From Cristatella mucedo (Eukaryota; Bryozoa; Phylactolaemata; Cristatellidae): 64,000 nucleotides of DNA. The stretch covers positions 3,495,001 through 3,559,000 of the forward strand of contig WPIO01000035.1 of the NCBI GenBank assembly GCA_009760855.2, read 5' to 3'. Positions 10,301 to 21,740 of the stretch are shown here, piece after piece. The position numbers were made by a program, and so were the translations under genes. Numbering within the stretch: the stretch's first letter is position 1; every line of letters begins with the position of its first letter. A model generated the notes under the pieces. The model was not told the DNA's origin. It did no database searches and saw only the letters and a program-made list of their open reading frames with translations.

Positions 10301-13300
10301 TTATATTCTACGAAAGTGATCCCTATTAGGCTAACCTCCTGCTTGACGCATCGTATACAAAGCAATACCAGGATCACCTCTCAGTGATGGACTGCGTTTT
10401 GTTTCACGGAACCGGAGCGTGTATCTTATGCTAGGAAGCAGCTATCACAACTCGGTAGATGAGGCCATACTGCAGATTCTACGTGACTGTATCTACATGA
10501 GAGGCCTTAGGGTGGCTACTAAGTAGATAGAACTACTAATCAAGCTTAACGTCCTCCATGGCTGGCTCAGGGGCACTTCGGAGGTGCTCGCCCTTAGGCA
10601 GGTATTGAACGGGAAAAAATGACGTGTCAGGCTGATCCAATCCGCAGGCATCAGGCATGCAGCCAATCCCTACGGGAGATTTGTGCATGGATCTCATGGG
10701 CCGGGCTGATGGTCCCAGCCACATCGCTTGGCATCAACAGAGGTTTCTGGTTGCATCGATTGCTGTCAATCACTTGACATCATTGAAAAGTATCAGTACC
10801 TGCTGATGGCAGAGTATTGAGTAAGTGTATTGGTAAGATGAAGTTTCCTGAAAGTCCCTTCGAACTTTGTAATGTATGCATCCTCAATCCTGCTGAATTA
10901 AAAGCTTCGCTGTTCATGTAAGGTGGTAGCGTGTATTGCACTTCTATCAATTCAAGAGTCGTCCAATGGACGAATAACAATAATAGTTTTTTACTCGAAA
11001 AATTAATTATTGTAATGCCCAGCGTTTTAATAGAGTTATAAGCAAAGGAGTAGGTCAGAGAGGCAATATATTTTTATTGGGCTGAGCAACCGAGTGTATA
11101 TGGCAGAGAGGTATACATTCCTCGGTGGTTGGTGAAGGTCTTACAAAATTAGGATTGACGTGACCCGACAAGTACCCTGCCCAGTCTCTGAGGTATGCCT
11201 TACCAATAAGTCTCTTATAGCCATTCCTCGCCACCTAGCTACAACTATCACTAGCAAGCACAGTTCCATGCATGCATTTTATCTGGAAACGGGTGAACGA
11301 CGACTGACATCGACTTCATAGGCTGAAAAGTCTGATGGAACTGCTGCTTGGAAAGACTGGCTAGTACGGCTGCTGGTGTATTGAGACAGCTGTTCCATGA
11401 AAATAGGAAAGTCTGAGCCACTGCAGGTCTGTTTCTGCTGACGAGGAAAAGATCAAAGTGCTACTAACGTATCGAGTCTCTAGCAAACTAGGCATTTCAA
11501 CACTCAGTAACACAGTGTTCGCTTCAGGGAAGAAATAATCACCCTGCGAGAGAAGTTTACTTTTATGCTGTGAAGCTGCTCTTGGGTATTTTTTTAAATA
11601 CCCAAGAGCAGCTTCAGAGCACAAAGTAAACTTGTCATCTAACCAATTTAATCTAACCATCTAATCATAACATCTACCTAAACCTGATTATACATCCTCA
11701 CGAAATACCTCCATACAATATTAAGGATAAACCTGTTTTCAATGTGCATAGTTGATTTGGCCGGCTTGATGCACTAAAAAGAAAGCAATTAAAGGCTCCG
11801 ACAACTGTGGGAATCAAAATCTTGATGTTCGAGATAGGCTCATTGATTTAAATGATACCTGAAATTGCTTCGTACCTATTTATATTTTTCTTTTTATTCA
11901 ATTTTCTCCCTTCTTTTTAGACGCCTTAATCTTAAGGTAGGTTTGGAGACTATTGAGCTGGATCTTCTAGCCTTCTGCAATATCTCAGGGCACTCTAGTT
12001 CTTGAAATAGGTCAACACTACTGAGAAATCTTAGGTGGTCATTCATAGCACCTTCAAGCCAATTAATTATTCAAGAGAAAACCCCATAGGAGACCACCGG
12101 CGTCTGCAGATTCTTCTCCAGATGCCAAAACGCAGCACTACTTCTTTAGATAGGTCTGGCATTATTGAAATGCCATCTTCACTGGCTTAGACGCTTTCCA
12201 AATATCCTGTGAAATGGAGGCCGCATGATTTTCGGTAACTCTTGCTGCCGTCTGATGCAGGTTGCCAAGTAAGTGCAGTATATTAACTGCAGTGCCTTTC
12301 TGCAATGGCTTGTTCTTTTAAAACGCACCTGGGACACTCTGATCATGCTAGCTCTTTAACGAGACAAAATCGCTGGCAGCGTTCATGTGAAAATTCTATC
12401 TAGCTTTTTCACCTGCCATTGCACGAGCATCGTCAAACCTCATGCAGGCATTCACCTGGCAGATAACTAGACATCTAGCACAAATAAAAATGAAAGTGCA
12501 TCAAAGAAGCAGCCACATTCCTCCGATCTTTTAATCAGACATTCCTTTAACTCCGAACATCCTAAACCAAAGACAGCAGCTCTTGTGATGCTTGCTCTTT
12601 TGTTTTATTGTGGGATTGCATGCTCTTCTTTGACGAATAAGATCGCGGGCTGGAGAAAGCACCAGGATGGAGATTAAGCTGTCATAGGACTTTACATGAG
12701 AGAATTAAAATGTTTCGCATGTAAACATGGCCACAGTATAAGCAGCTGACACAAAGCGGTGTGTGTGTGTGTGTCAGGTGTCGAGTGTCAAAAAAATTAG
12801 TTCTGCCCCACGGTATACGACTGGTAACCACGTATAAAACTCCTTCGTTCGTGTCAGCCCAAATGCCTAATGCCTCCTATATGTAACCTTTGCTAGGGCT
12901 GACACTGTGGGCTTCGGCTTCGGTACATTATGAGGGCCAGACACTTGCAGTTCTGTCAATGAGCCGGAGTAATGCCAAGGAGTGCCCGTATTCTGAAGTT
13001 CTCACACAAATGACTCACCGCTGAGCCGTCTCCCTCGTCAGATACCTGCCTTCAGAGCGAGAACCGGTGGGCCACAATCAGCGATTTCAGATTTGTCCCA
13101 ACTTTAAAGTGAATCACATCGCAGGTAAGCAATAGTCAGTTTCCAGACGCACTCAGACAGTCTGGACAACACGCAGTTGGTACCTGATTTATCTACTTGC
13201 AGAGAGTGCCTGCCCTCACGATTGCATAACAGTCTTTGAACTGCACTGTGGCTTCCAGTCAGCAATCCGGCAAGAAACCTAATCTTATTGATCCCAAAAA

Positions 13301-13420
13301 TGGGGAATACTGGAGGAATGTAAGATCAACAGTGATCGCAGATGAAGAGACAATCTCAGGGAGAAGCTGAATTTGACTCGTGAGCACTTTTGGGGCACTG
13401 GGGCATCGAAACAGTTTTGT
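10301..13420. other. Unassigned region with one strong hairpin
   Basis: No domain-bearing frame seen. Contains the inverted repeat at 11553-11633 (separate entry) and a short GT run near 12762-12774. A 99-codon reverse-strand open frame at 11361-11660 spans the hairpin and resembles nothing I know. Confidence 0.4.
11553..11633. repeat. Inverted repeat / hairpin with 20-bp perfect stem
   Basis: Perfect arms 11572-11591 and 11596-11615 (GAAGCTGCTCTTGGGTATTT and its complement) around a TTTT loop. A second perfect 11-bp pair lies outside (AAGTTTACTTT 11553-11563 with 11623-11633), separated by small bulges. Confidence 0.9.
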
Positions 13421-13422
13421 TT

Positions 13423-13743
13423 TCAGGTGACCGAAACAAAACCATTGTGGTCAGCACCACATTTGAAAATGGTTTCATAACTCACTGCCAGCACTGCCTG
13501 ATAAAAGCTCCTCCTGTTATGGCTTCTAGCCATATATTTCCCGAAAAGCAATAAATTGCCAAGATCTCCATCGTCGAGATAGGGTCCAAATCTATACTGG
13601 GCAGATGTGTCAAAGAAACTGCCACACTGATGAAGTTGATGACTGTCTATAGCTAGCTCCTCAATGGTGGTGCGGTCCAGGTGTTCAGCTTTTCGTGTGT
13701 GGAAGCGGCTTCCAGGACTATTTATTCTCATATTTCTATGCAT
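13423..13743 (-). CDS. Hypothetical 106-residue open frame
   Basis: Starts at an ATG (MHRNMRINSPGS...) and ends at 13423. The composition is protein-like, with an acidic patch near the middle (YLDDGDLGNLLL), no signal peptide and no membrane segment. I do not recognise it. It could be an exon, a retroelement remnant or chance. No splice context was established. Confidence 0.2.
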   Translation of the reverse strand: MHRNMRINSPGSRFHTRKAEHLDRTTIEELAIDSHQLHQCGSFFDTSAQYRFGPYLDDGDLGNLLLFGKYMARSHNRRSFYQAVLAVSYETIFKCGADHNGFVSVT

Positions 13744-14679
13744 GCTCTTGTGACCAGGCTGCTAGCTTCAGCAAACGACGCCACTGGCTATCGCTGGCTC
13801 GCCACACTTTCCGGTACTATCTATGACGACGGAGTGTCAGCTGCCACTGACGGTGGGAGTGCGTTGCAGGCATTGTCAGGGCAAGTAAAGCCAGCCTGCC
13901 ACCGTGAAGTGAAGCATATCTTCCACCAGCTGTCTGCACCGTGAAGACAGCTGCAGTTGGGACATGACATGAGCTAAGGAGCACCTTACTTGTGCCTATC
14001 CACAAGCTTGCCTAAAACTGATCCCTATGTGAGTCTTTCCAGGTGGTCGGGCTTACAAGTTGAATGTCAGCAGATGCTCAATGACTTGTTAATTAGAGGT
14101 GGTGATATTGTAGACGATAATAAGGTCAAAGAAAAAGCATGAGCCAGAGAGATTTGAGGGTCTTCAGATAGGACCATATTCATAACCGTAGTCACTAACT
14201 TCCTGGTGACTTTAACACAAGCCTAGGAAAGGAATACACTTGCAACATAAGTGACCAGCCGACCTGAGGTTGCCATTGTGCCTGGTCAAATTTCACTCAA
14301 AACATACTTTGGACAGATCAGAAAGGCCATAATTCTCTCTCAATCTCAATGGTCTTACTTTTGCACTGCCCTACCTATATAACTGGCTACAAACTGGTTT
14401 AATTCAGCACCTGGTCCTTGTTGGCCCGGGCAGTCGCTAGTAGCAACAACAGATCGCTGCTATGATCTGAGATTGACTGCAACCAGGTTTCCATGATCCA
14501 CTCGTCTATCTCATTCTCTTGACGGAAGCACGAACTGCCACTATGCGATAAGGAAAAAGGATTGGTCAGTTCGGTACTAATCATGCAAACGGCACACATT
14601 CCTATCCAGCGTTCGTGACCTAACATGGCCTGAAAGTCCTCGTCGTCAATCCCTACATCAGTTGGCAATTACACAACAA

Positions 14680-14870
14680 CCTACTGTGGACGAATTGGCT
14701 CCCAGATATTCGAAACCCTCTAATGCACGCTAATTCAACCGGCCAAGAGACCGGCGAGCATGCCATCCAACAGTGCCCCAACGTCCGTGCCGAGCGGAAA
14801 CCGGAAAACTGGGTAAAATGTTGACTAGCTAATGACCACTGTTATCTCTTTTCTGCAGAGGGCCACCACT
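14680..14870 (+). pseudogene. LINE RT C-terminal Cys/His remnant
   Basis: At about 14732-14805 the translation reads STGQETGEHAIQQCPNVRAERK. This fits the TGxQxxEHxLQxCPxxxxxR motif that ends many Jockey-type LINE polymerases (usually CPCGTG...), with the first cysteines lost. It differs from the C-termini of LINE-A and LINE-B, so it marks a third LINE lineage. Stops follow shortly. The remainder of the element was not located. Confidence 0.5.
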
Positions 14871-15200
14871 GCTTTGGACGTAGACCTGCAGATGACTGAA
14901 GCCACATTAATCATGAAGACTCACATATTCGTTGACTTCAGCCTCACAGGGTCAATGAGTATCATTAATACGATTATTAATACCGCCGTCAGAATCTCCG
15001 AGGGAGCCATGCAATCGCTCCAAGCTAGAGCTGAGGGCAAGCTCCGGCCCAATAGTACTATCCCCTGCTCGCTTTTTATATACCTTGGCTCGAAAAGCAG
15101 TACGAATCAGCTGACAGCAAAGAATCGAGTCTACCTGCAGATTAAGCAATACTTGTCGTTATCTTGGATTCGGAATGACAGTATTGACTTCTGTCCCTAG
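14832..15200 (+). CDS. Hypothetical 122-residue open frame
   Basis: ATG-initiated, overlapping the end of the preceding LINE remnant. No family recognised; one moderately hydrophobic stretch (SMSIINTIINTAVRI). Probably a chance frame inside old repeat DNA. Confidence 0.12.
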   Translation: MTTVISFLQRATTALDVDLQMTEATLIMKTHIFVDFSLTGSMSIINTIINTAVRISEGAMQSLQARAEGKLRPNSTIPCSLFIYLGSKSSTNQLTAKNRVYLQIKQYLSLSWIRNDSIDFCP

Positions 15201-15699
15201 ACACTGTACACCTGAAGGACGTTACGTTCTGAGGAATCCGTGCCTGGGTAAGTCTCTTTGGGGCAGCTCCAGGCAAAAAACAGCTCTCGTCATTCCATGG
15301 TTCTCATCCTTACTAGATCCAGTAAGAAGTAAAGTAATACGCCTTTTTTAATGAACTTGTAGTTAATAATCTCAATTCGGATGTTGTACAGCTCCTTGCA
15401 CTAGAACTGATAACCGATAGGTAATAAAGTGCAAGGCATCATGCTAAGGCAAGTACGAAAAAGAGGGTAGTTATCACTTAAAAAACGAGCAAGTAAGGGC
15501 TCAAAATACCTACGGCCACTGCTTTGTTTGACCAACGGACCGTAAAACTCACTCAATTTCTTGCAGGTGAGCGAAATGCACAGGGTAAACAAGAGTTCTG
15601 CTGGAGAGCTATACCATAACATGTATTTGCTTTTAATCATGACACGGAGTTTCTAGATGCACAGCACAGAAGGACAATTTACTTGGACGTAACAATCTC
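15201..15699. other. Unassigned spacer
   Basis: No recognisable feature. Confidence 0.4.
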
Positions 15700-16470
15700 A
15701 GTCTTTGAAATGAATATGGTCAATTTAATGAATTTACTTAATTCAGAAGATGACATGATGTCAGTTGGCAGTGATTGTTAAGCTTTAGAAGCATGGTAAC
15801 TAAACCAAGGTCAAACAGGGATTTGAAGGTAATTATAGGCACAAGTTATCGACTATAATCAGAAGATTCAATGTATGGTATGACGAGAAATCAACTCAGA
15901 GAGGTAGGCCTGAGCCTGATAATAGAGGGACCTAAAACTGAGTGCAGAATCTTATAGTCGATGCGTATATTGATAGGCAGCCAGTGCAGACTGGTGAGCA
16001 GTGGTGTCATGGCAGCTGCGACGTTTATTGTATGCAACCCTCGCTGTTGAGTTTTCTACCAGCTGCAAGTGAGCCGCTGCGCATATGGGGAGACATAAAT
16101 ACATATAGATAACTAAGTCTAATAGAGATGTTCAGAAGACCTGGACCAGCTTCTCTGAGGTCATCTTATTAAAGCAAGCCCGAACTTTAACTTTGCAACA
16201 TAAGTGAAAGTAGGCAGTGTGGACCTGACGTGCTAATCTAGTGAGAAGTCCTCGATGAAGAAGACGCCTTGATAACTGGCTAAAGGTTCATGAAATACGA
16301 TGGAAGAGTCAACTTGGAGAAATAGGTTTTCCAGTTTCTCGTAACCCTTGCTTCACTCATGGCTGGTCTTCATTCAATTACAGGACGTTTGCTGCCATGT
16401 AAGTGGCAACGTCAGCAAAGCAAATTATAATAAAGTTGAGAAAGTATAAGATGCTGGAAAGTAGACCATA
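15700..16470 (-). mobile_element. LINE-A relic
   Basis: Reverse-oriented LINE-A landmarks in order: GAGGGACCTAAAACTGAGTG, GGCAGCCAGTGCAGACTGGT, GGCAGCTGCGACG (the CRERRSCHI/LADLHWLPV segment), then GTGAAAGTAGGCAGTGTGGAC. The 3' tail and hairpin are missing and the frame is destroyed. Confidence 0.7.
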
Positions 16471-17275
16471 GCATGGCAAAATATACCAGCGTTTCGTCTC
16501 AATAAAAGTCTAAGCCTAGACTCTGCTCTATGACGAGATGGAGAGTAGAAACTAAGGAAATGATTCTAATTATAATAGATCCCGTGGGTGAACCACGCGT
16601 CAATGCCTCACTGGACACGGACGTCAACTCTCTACATTATTTCATTAAGATGAGACCTAAACCAAGCCAAGACAACTCTTGCAATACCTTAATGCAGTTA
16701 CAGGTGATGTGTGATGATGAAGTGAACAGCGGGATCAAAGCTGTAAAGATTGTGTACAGAGCCCTAGCATAAGAACCCTACCCATGTCAGCATTCCTTCG
16801 ACAGTCGTTATACACTTGCCTTGCGGCAGTGACTGGACTGTATAAACAGGACTGGAAAATAATTTCTACGTTTGAAAGTTGGATACAGAGTTATAATATT
16901 CTGCGACGACTCGTTCTTTTGCGTTTAATTAAAACGTCAGTAGCTCCTGTGCATTATTCTAAGAGTAAGGTGCCCACACTTCATTGCATAACCTGGGTCG
17001 TTTAGTCCAGTGTGCTAGATTTTTTATTTTTTAGCAAGCAATACTTTTTTCCTATCCGCTAGCAGCAGGATAGCCATTATATAAATGAGGCTGTTATATC
17101 ATCTGATCTTTAGGGATCGAAATAACTGGCTCCTGATTTTGTGGTGTTGTGCCGATTTTCTAATAAACTTCCGATGACAGACTTTGTGGTGTATTATGAA
17201 AATATCAAGACACTACTGTCATATTTACTGTACTAGCTATGAATTTCATTCGTAAAGCTAAGCATCTCAAAGAGA
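16471..17275. other. Unassigned, with a possible SINE-1 tail
   Basis: 17055-17095 (GCCATTATATAAATGAGGCTGTTAT) resembles the SINE-1 tail (CTGCCATTATATAAATACAGC at 33.2 kb). Two short ATG frames at 16530-16772 and 16784-17005 are not recognised. Confidence 0.35.
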
Positions 17276-17412
17276 TATGTAATGTAATGTATCTCCGTCA
17301 GTAACTCCACAAAGTCATAAAGACCATGTGGGTGTTAGGCAGGAGAGTTTTGTATAGCGCAATCACAGCCTAAGCGGCTTTCGGTACGCATTCGGTAGCT
17401 AACGACGTGCTT
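17260..17412 (-). repeat. Isolated LINE-B 3' end
   Basis: GTAATGTAATGTATCTCCGTC...AACTCCACAAAG...AGCGGCTTTCGGTACGCATTCGGTAG is the reverse complement of the last ~135 bp of the LINE-B copy ending near 62480, including its ATTACA-type tail. No further LINE-B sequence is attached. Confidence 0.85.
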
Positions 17413-17659
17413 GCGCTCTAGAGGGCTACTAGTTTTCTTAAACGGGGAGTCGAGCTCAGAAATCCGGGCAGAAGGGACAGTGTTGAAGGTGGACTTTAAA
17501 GTAAGATGAAATCTTCTTTGATGATGCCATCCTAATCCCATTTGAGTAAACTCGGCACTTCACTTAGATGGACACCGGCGAATGCCGTCGGATTCAGCCC
17601 TATCCAATTTGGTGCCAGAAGAAACCACGCCACTATAACACGATGGGTATGTACTAACT
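17413..17659. other. Unassigned spacer
   Basis: No recognisable feature. Confidence 0.4.
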
Positions 17660-17852
17660 AAACACATTTGCATGCTGACCCTGTGCATGTCATCCTTAAC
17701 CATGTTATTCATTTTGTTTTTTTTTCAAGCATGATTTTACTTACCATTCAATTGCATTTCCCTTTGCAGCAAATGTTAAGCGCCTATAAAGAGATTAAGT
17801 TCTCTGAGGGCGCTTTATCAAGTACTTTATTACTATTATTATTATTATATGC
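17660..17852 (+). repeat. LINE-A 3'UTR fragment
   Basis: GCATGCTGACCCTGTGCATG, CAATTGCATTTCCC, the 3' hairpin (about 17778-17817) and an (ATT)n tail. No coding sequence is left, a strongly 5'-truncated insertion. Confidence 0.9.
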
Positions 17853-17931
17853 ACTATAAACTTGTGAGGTTATTCTCTATAAACCGTGCACCGTTGATTG
17901 GAAATGGTGACTTATGTTGTTTATCCGTTGC

Positions 17932-18085
17932 ATCGTCTAACTAATGAAATGCAATATATCTCCATCTGTAACTTCACAAAGCCATAAATACTATGTGAGT
18001 GTTACGCAGAAGAGTTTTCTGTAGTACGCTCACAGCCTAAGCAGCTTTCGGTACGCATTCGGAAGCCTAGGGACTTCATCTCACG
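17932..18085 (-). repeat. Isolated LINE-B 3' end
   Basis: Second reverse copy of the ~135-bp LINE-B end: ATCTCCATCTGTAACTTCAC ... AGCTTTCGGTACGCATTCGG. It lies about 0.67 kb from the first copy, on the other side of a LINE-A fragment. Confidence 0.85.
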
Positions 18086-20264
18086 CAACAAATAGAAATT
18101 GGTAAGCATTGCAAAGTTAGGAGAGCAATTGAGGTAGTGAGTAGCATGGAAGTAGCAGCTCAGGACCACTGAAAAGGAAGAGATCTAGTCTAATGCAGTC
18201 TCGTCTTTTTTTCAATCCATTAGCTGGTCCTTGGTCTAGGCTGGTCGGTATCGAGCGAATCACTTAGCTAAACGTGTAAAGATTTGACAGATTGTTGAAA
18301 CTCTGTGAACTAATAAACTAAGGTAAATTACATAAAAATTACTGCCCGTTTGCATTTTAAGATTTACGCGTTTGAGAATTTTTTTTGAGATAATAGGTAT
18401 TCCCTTTAACTCAAATGTATGCTAACCCTTTAACCGACTACAACATCTGCCAAATTAGGAAGCTCGTTTATGTTCGTCATTGAAGGCCTAGACGTGGCAA
18501 CACACAATGTCAGTCTTAGGTGAACAGATTTCTCACATAGCATTGAATTGATTTCAGGCTGCTCTCTTTGGCCGGTATTCACTCGATTGCACTACCCAAT
18601 CACTGCTCCTCCACGACAGCGACAGACGAAAATTAACTGGCTGCAGAATTGTTCGAGCCTGAGGATAAAGGTGCACTGGTCCGGTTGAGTTGCCTGGGCC
18701 AAATATGGCAGCCGTGAGGAAGTGGTTCAATCGGAGCCAGCAGCGCTGTGGCTCCGATTGAAGCAGGGCAGCCCTCGGTGATTAGCATAAGACAGTAGCA
18801 TGCCATACGTGGCAAGCTTGCTTGGACAGTGCATTGGATTGCAGATTTCTTAGAGGCCCAGATAAATCCTCAATGGCTTGGCAGAACGCAGCGAAAACAG
18901 CAATTGTGACCTGGATAACCTGCTCAAGTCATATACCCAGTCCATTAAAAGTCGGTTAGGGCTCTATTTGCTGGCTGCTCCGCCGACTTGGACGCGAGTC
19001 AGACATTTACCTGTTACTCTGTGCATTCCCTTCGCCACACTGAACTTACCTCTTTTAATCCTGTGTAGTTATCTGATCCTGATTCAGCACCTGTAATAAT
19101 CAGAGGTCATAATAAGCAGTGGCCCTAAGTATGTTCTCGTGTGCTTTTTCTGGCTGGTCTCAGCATGATACCAGGTTTTTAATTAAAACCTTGGCTGCTG
19201 TTATTCTTGCAGCAGATTTAATGAGCCCATACAGAAATGATTCTCAGCGACCTCAATAAAAAAAAGTTCACAGCTTGCGTTACTAGTTGATTAACTGACT
19301 CAGCAACTGTAGCATGTCGTGATTGAACTAATTTGGCAGAAATGGACAGGCATAAGAACGATATTCTAGCGTTAGCAGCATATGACAGCAATCGAAAGTG
19401 CCTGTACATCAAAACGAATAATCCATGACATGAATAGCAGCATTCTACTCTATAGCCATATACAGGCACGTTTGCACGTCGCTGGCCAGAGCAGAGTCAA
19501 CCTTGAATTTAAAACAAAAACACCTAAAACTCCAAAATTCTTAAGAAAAACTGAATTGTTACATTTTGATTGGGTGTTTTATTCGGTCTAAACCACATAG
19601 TTGAAAATATCTGGTCCCTAACTATTATAAATCAGGTATAAAGAACATTGCAACCACTGTTACGGTCTGAATGCTTTGAAAAAGCACATGTTTCAATTCC
19701 TACTATAGCACTCAGCTAGTATTGGTTGATTCCGGATGCTTTACTGGAAATGTCTTCAACAACAGCTATCAAGTGGCTGTATAAGGTTACTAACTCATCT
19801 CAACAGAACTTGGAGTTTGCGAACTTGCTCGTAACTCTGTTTCATGTATGCATGGATAAATCAATTATTTTAATGTGCCGTTAATTTTTCTTAATCACAA
19901 AATAGTCGTCGCTTTTGTCTTCCGTTATAGCCAAAACGTGAAATTAAACCTAGCTGCGATCCTTTTCCAGTGAATCCTTGCCAAAGTACTTTAAAAAACC
20001 AGGCGCTGTAGTTAGTCGTCTACCATTCGTTACTTCGATCGGCGTGATTGCAGCTTTTCTCAAACGAAATCACTTTAGCCGTCATTGCTTGCTCACGTTA
20101 TGGGTACGTGAGCACTAATGTCCGTGAGATTCCTTCAGGTTTTTTCGGGCTGTATCCAAAAACTCTAGTAAGATATCTACAACATTTACAACCTATTTTT
20201 TGGTGTCAATGCTTCTGTAAGAGCTTCAGATTTGCTATTTTTAATTGCAAATTTGAAGTTTAAG
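18086..20264. other. Unassigned region with a small hairpin
   Basis: No gene recognised. A perfect 14-bp inverted repeat lies at 18726-18739/18749-18762 (TTCAATCGGAGCCA) around a 9-base spacer that itself contains CAGCGCTG. Short open frames elsewhere lack domains. Confidence 0.5.
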
Positions 20265-20279
20265 GTTAGCTAATTTTGA

Positions 20280-20425
20280 GGCCGCATTTAATAAAAAGTA
20301 AGATAAGCCTTAATGGTTATCACAGCCATTTGCAGTAGTCAGCAAAAGATCGCTAACGGCAGGAATCAATCCCATGACCTGGGTCGTGAAGAGCTAAGCG
20401 AAGACCTAGAGGTATCTGAAGCATG
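20280..20425 (-). repeat. SINE-1 copy
   Basis: Reverse-oriented: GGTTATCACAGCCATTTGCAG (body), GGAATCAATCCCATGACC (B-box complement), TGGGTCGTGAAGAGCTAAGCG (head). All parts are in the same order as at 25.5 kb. Confidence 0.75.
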
Positions 20426-21071
20426 ATCTTACCAGAACTGCAGAAACCAGGCAAAGGTCAAGCCATGCGAAATTAAAACTAGTGTTGCAAAAAGGCTAGC
20501 AGCTTGCTCGACAAAGGCCACTGTCTGATGTGCCAGGAGCAGATTATAGGCAAAAACACTTTCGATGGGGTCGTTAATTAACCAATACTGAGCAATAGGC
20601 TAAGGAATGCTCCACCATAACGGCTTCTGCAAGTGCGATAGTGGAGGCCAGAGCTAGGCTATTAGTGTCAATAGTGACTGAGGCACTGTGACCAGTAGCT
20701 GTTACAGTCCAATCATTACTGTTGCTACATTCTCAGAACAATTCCTAAGCGATGGCTTCTGTCTTATATAAAAAAATAATCTGAAATGATTATTGGTCAG
20801 GGAATTTTTTAATGTAAACAGTAAGCTTGACTTTAAATACACGTATTTTTTTAATCATTGGGTATTTTTTCATCATTTTCATATCCTGCTACCATTACCA
20901 TAGCTCAAGGTGCCACTGCTGCATCGATAACTCCAGAAAAACATGCAGCAAGGGAGTTGGAAGCCTAAAACAATCTGCCAGGCAAAGGAAACCAAAGTGC
21001 ATTTAACAACGCTTCACCTGATCATATAGGAAAGATTATGTTGTGCTTGGTTGCTTCATTTGCAAGAGGAA

Positions 21072-21073
<2 letters not shown>
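20426..21073. other. Unassigned spacer
   Basis: No recognisable feature. Confidence 0.4.

Positions 21074-21110
<37 letters not shown>
21074..21110. repeat. (AT)n microsatellite
   Basis: Uninterrupted AT dinucleotide run of about 36 bp. Confidence 0.95.
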
Positions 21111-21112
<2 letters not shown>

Positions 21113-21129
21113 GAACAATGGAACGAGCA

Positions 21130-21520
21130 TGTCTCATATCTCTTGAAACCCGATATTCAAAATGGGAATAGGATTGTTTTGCCCTTTAACTTCTGCACTC
21201 TGAAATCCAAAGCTGAGATATGAGCTGAACCGTTTCAAAGCACTGCCAAAGATACTCAGACAATGTGATGTGCGTTCATGGAGAACTTTGTGATAAGCGA
21301 TTTTATGCACGGCCACGAGATCCAGCAGAACTGGCACTGTGAGTCTACCTGAAATTGTATGACAGAGTCTCCGATATGGCCCATATGTAGGTCCAACTTC
21401 CTCCAAGCACTGGAGAGAGGCCTCAGGCAACTCGAAACGAGTTGTGGAACTTTACCTGACATCTTCGTGATACCTTCGGGTATTCCGCTGACATCTATGC
21501 TTTGACTATTCATGCACTGT
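21130..21520 (-). pseudogene. LINE RT fragment
   Basis: The reverse-strand translation contains PVLLDLVAVHKIAYHKVL followed by FGSALKRFSSYLSFGFQSAEVKG. This lines up with the RT segment LLDLxAAFDTIDHxxLLxRL...WFKSYLSGRxQSVxVNG of CR1/L2 LINEs. The catalytic AFD has become AVHK, so it is inactive. It stops before the PQG and YADD boxes. Family (A or B) is uncertain. Confidence 0.7.
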
Positions 21521-21740
21521 TGTTGGATATACTGCTCAAAAACAGGACCTGCTTAAAACAAGGTGCAATGCGCCAAATAGTCAATACTTACAGGCAAGCA
21601 TTCTTCGACGGGTCAGAAAGAAACTGCATATATCTAGAGTTCACCATATAAATGGTTTGGCCATCATACCTATTATTCATAAGTTAAAAGCATTAATTAA
21701 CACTCATTGTGGTTTTTGTTCACTCCCTGTCAGCATGTTA
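21521..21740. other. Unassigned spacer
   Basis: No recognisable feature between the two LINE pieces. Confidence 0.4.
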
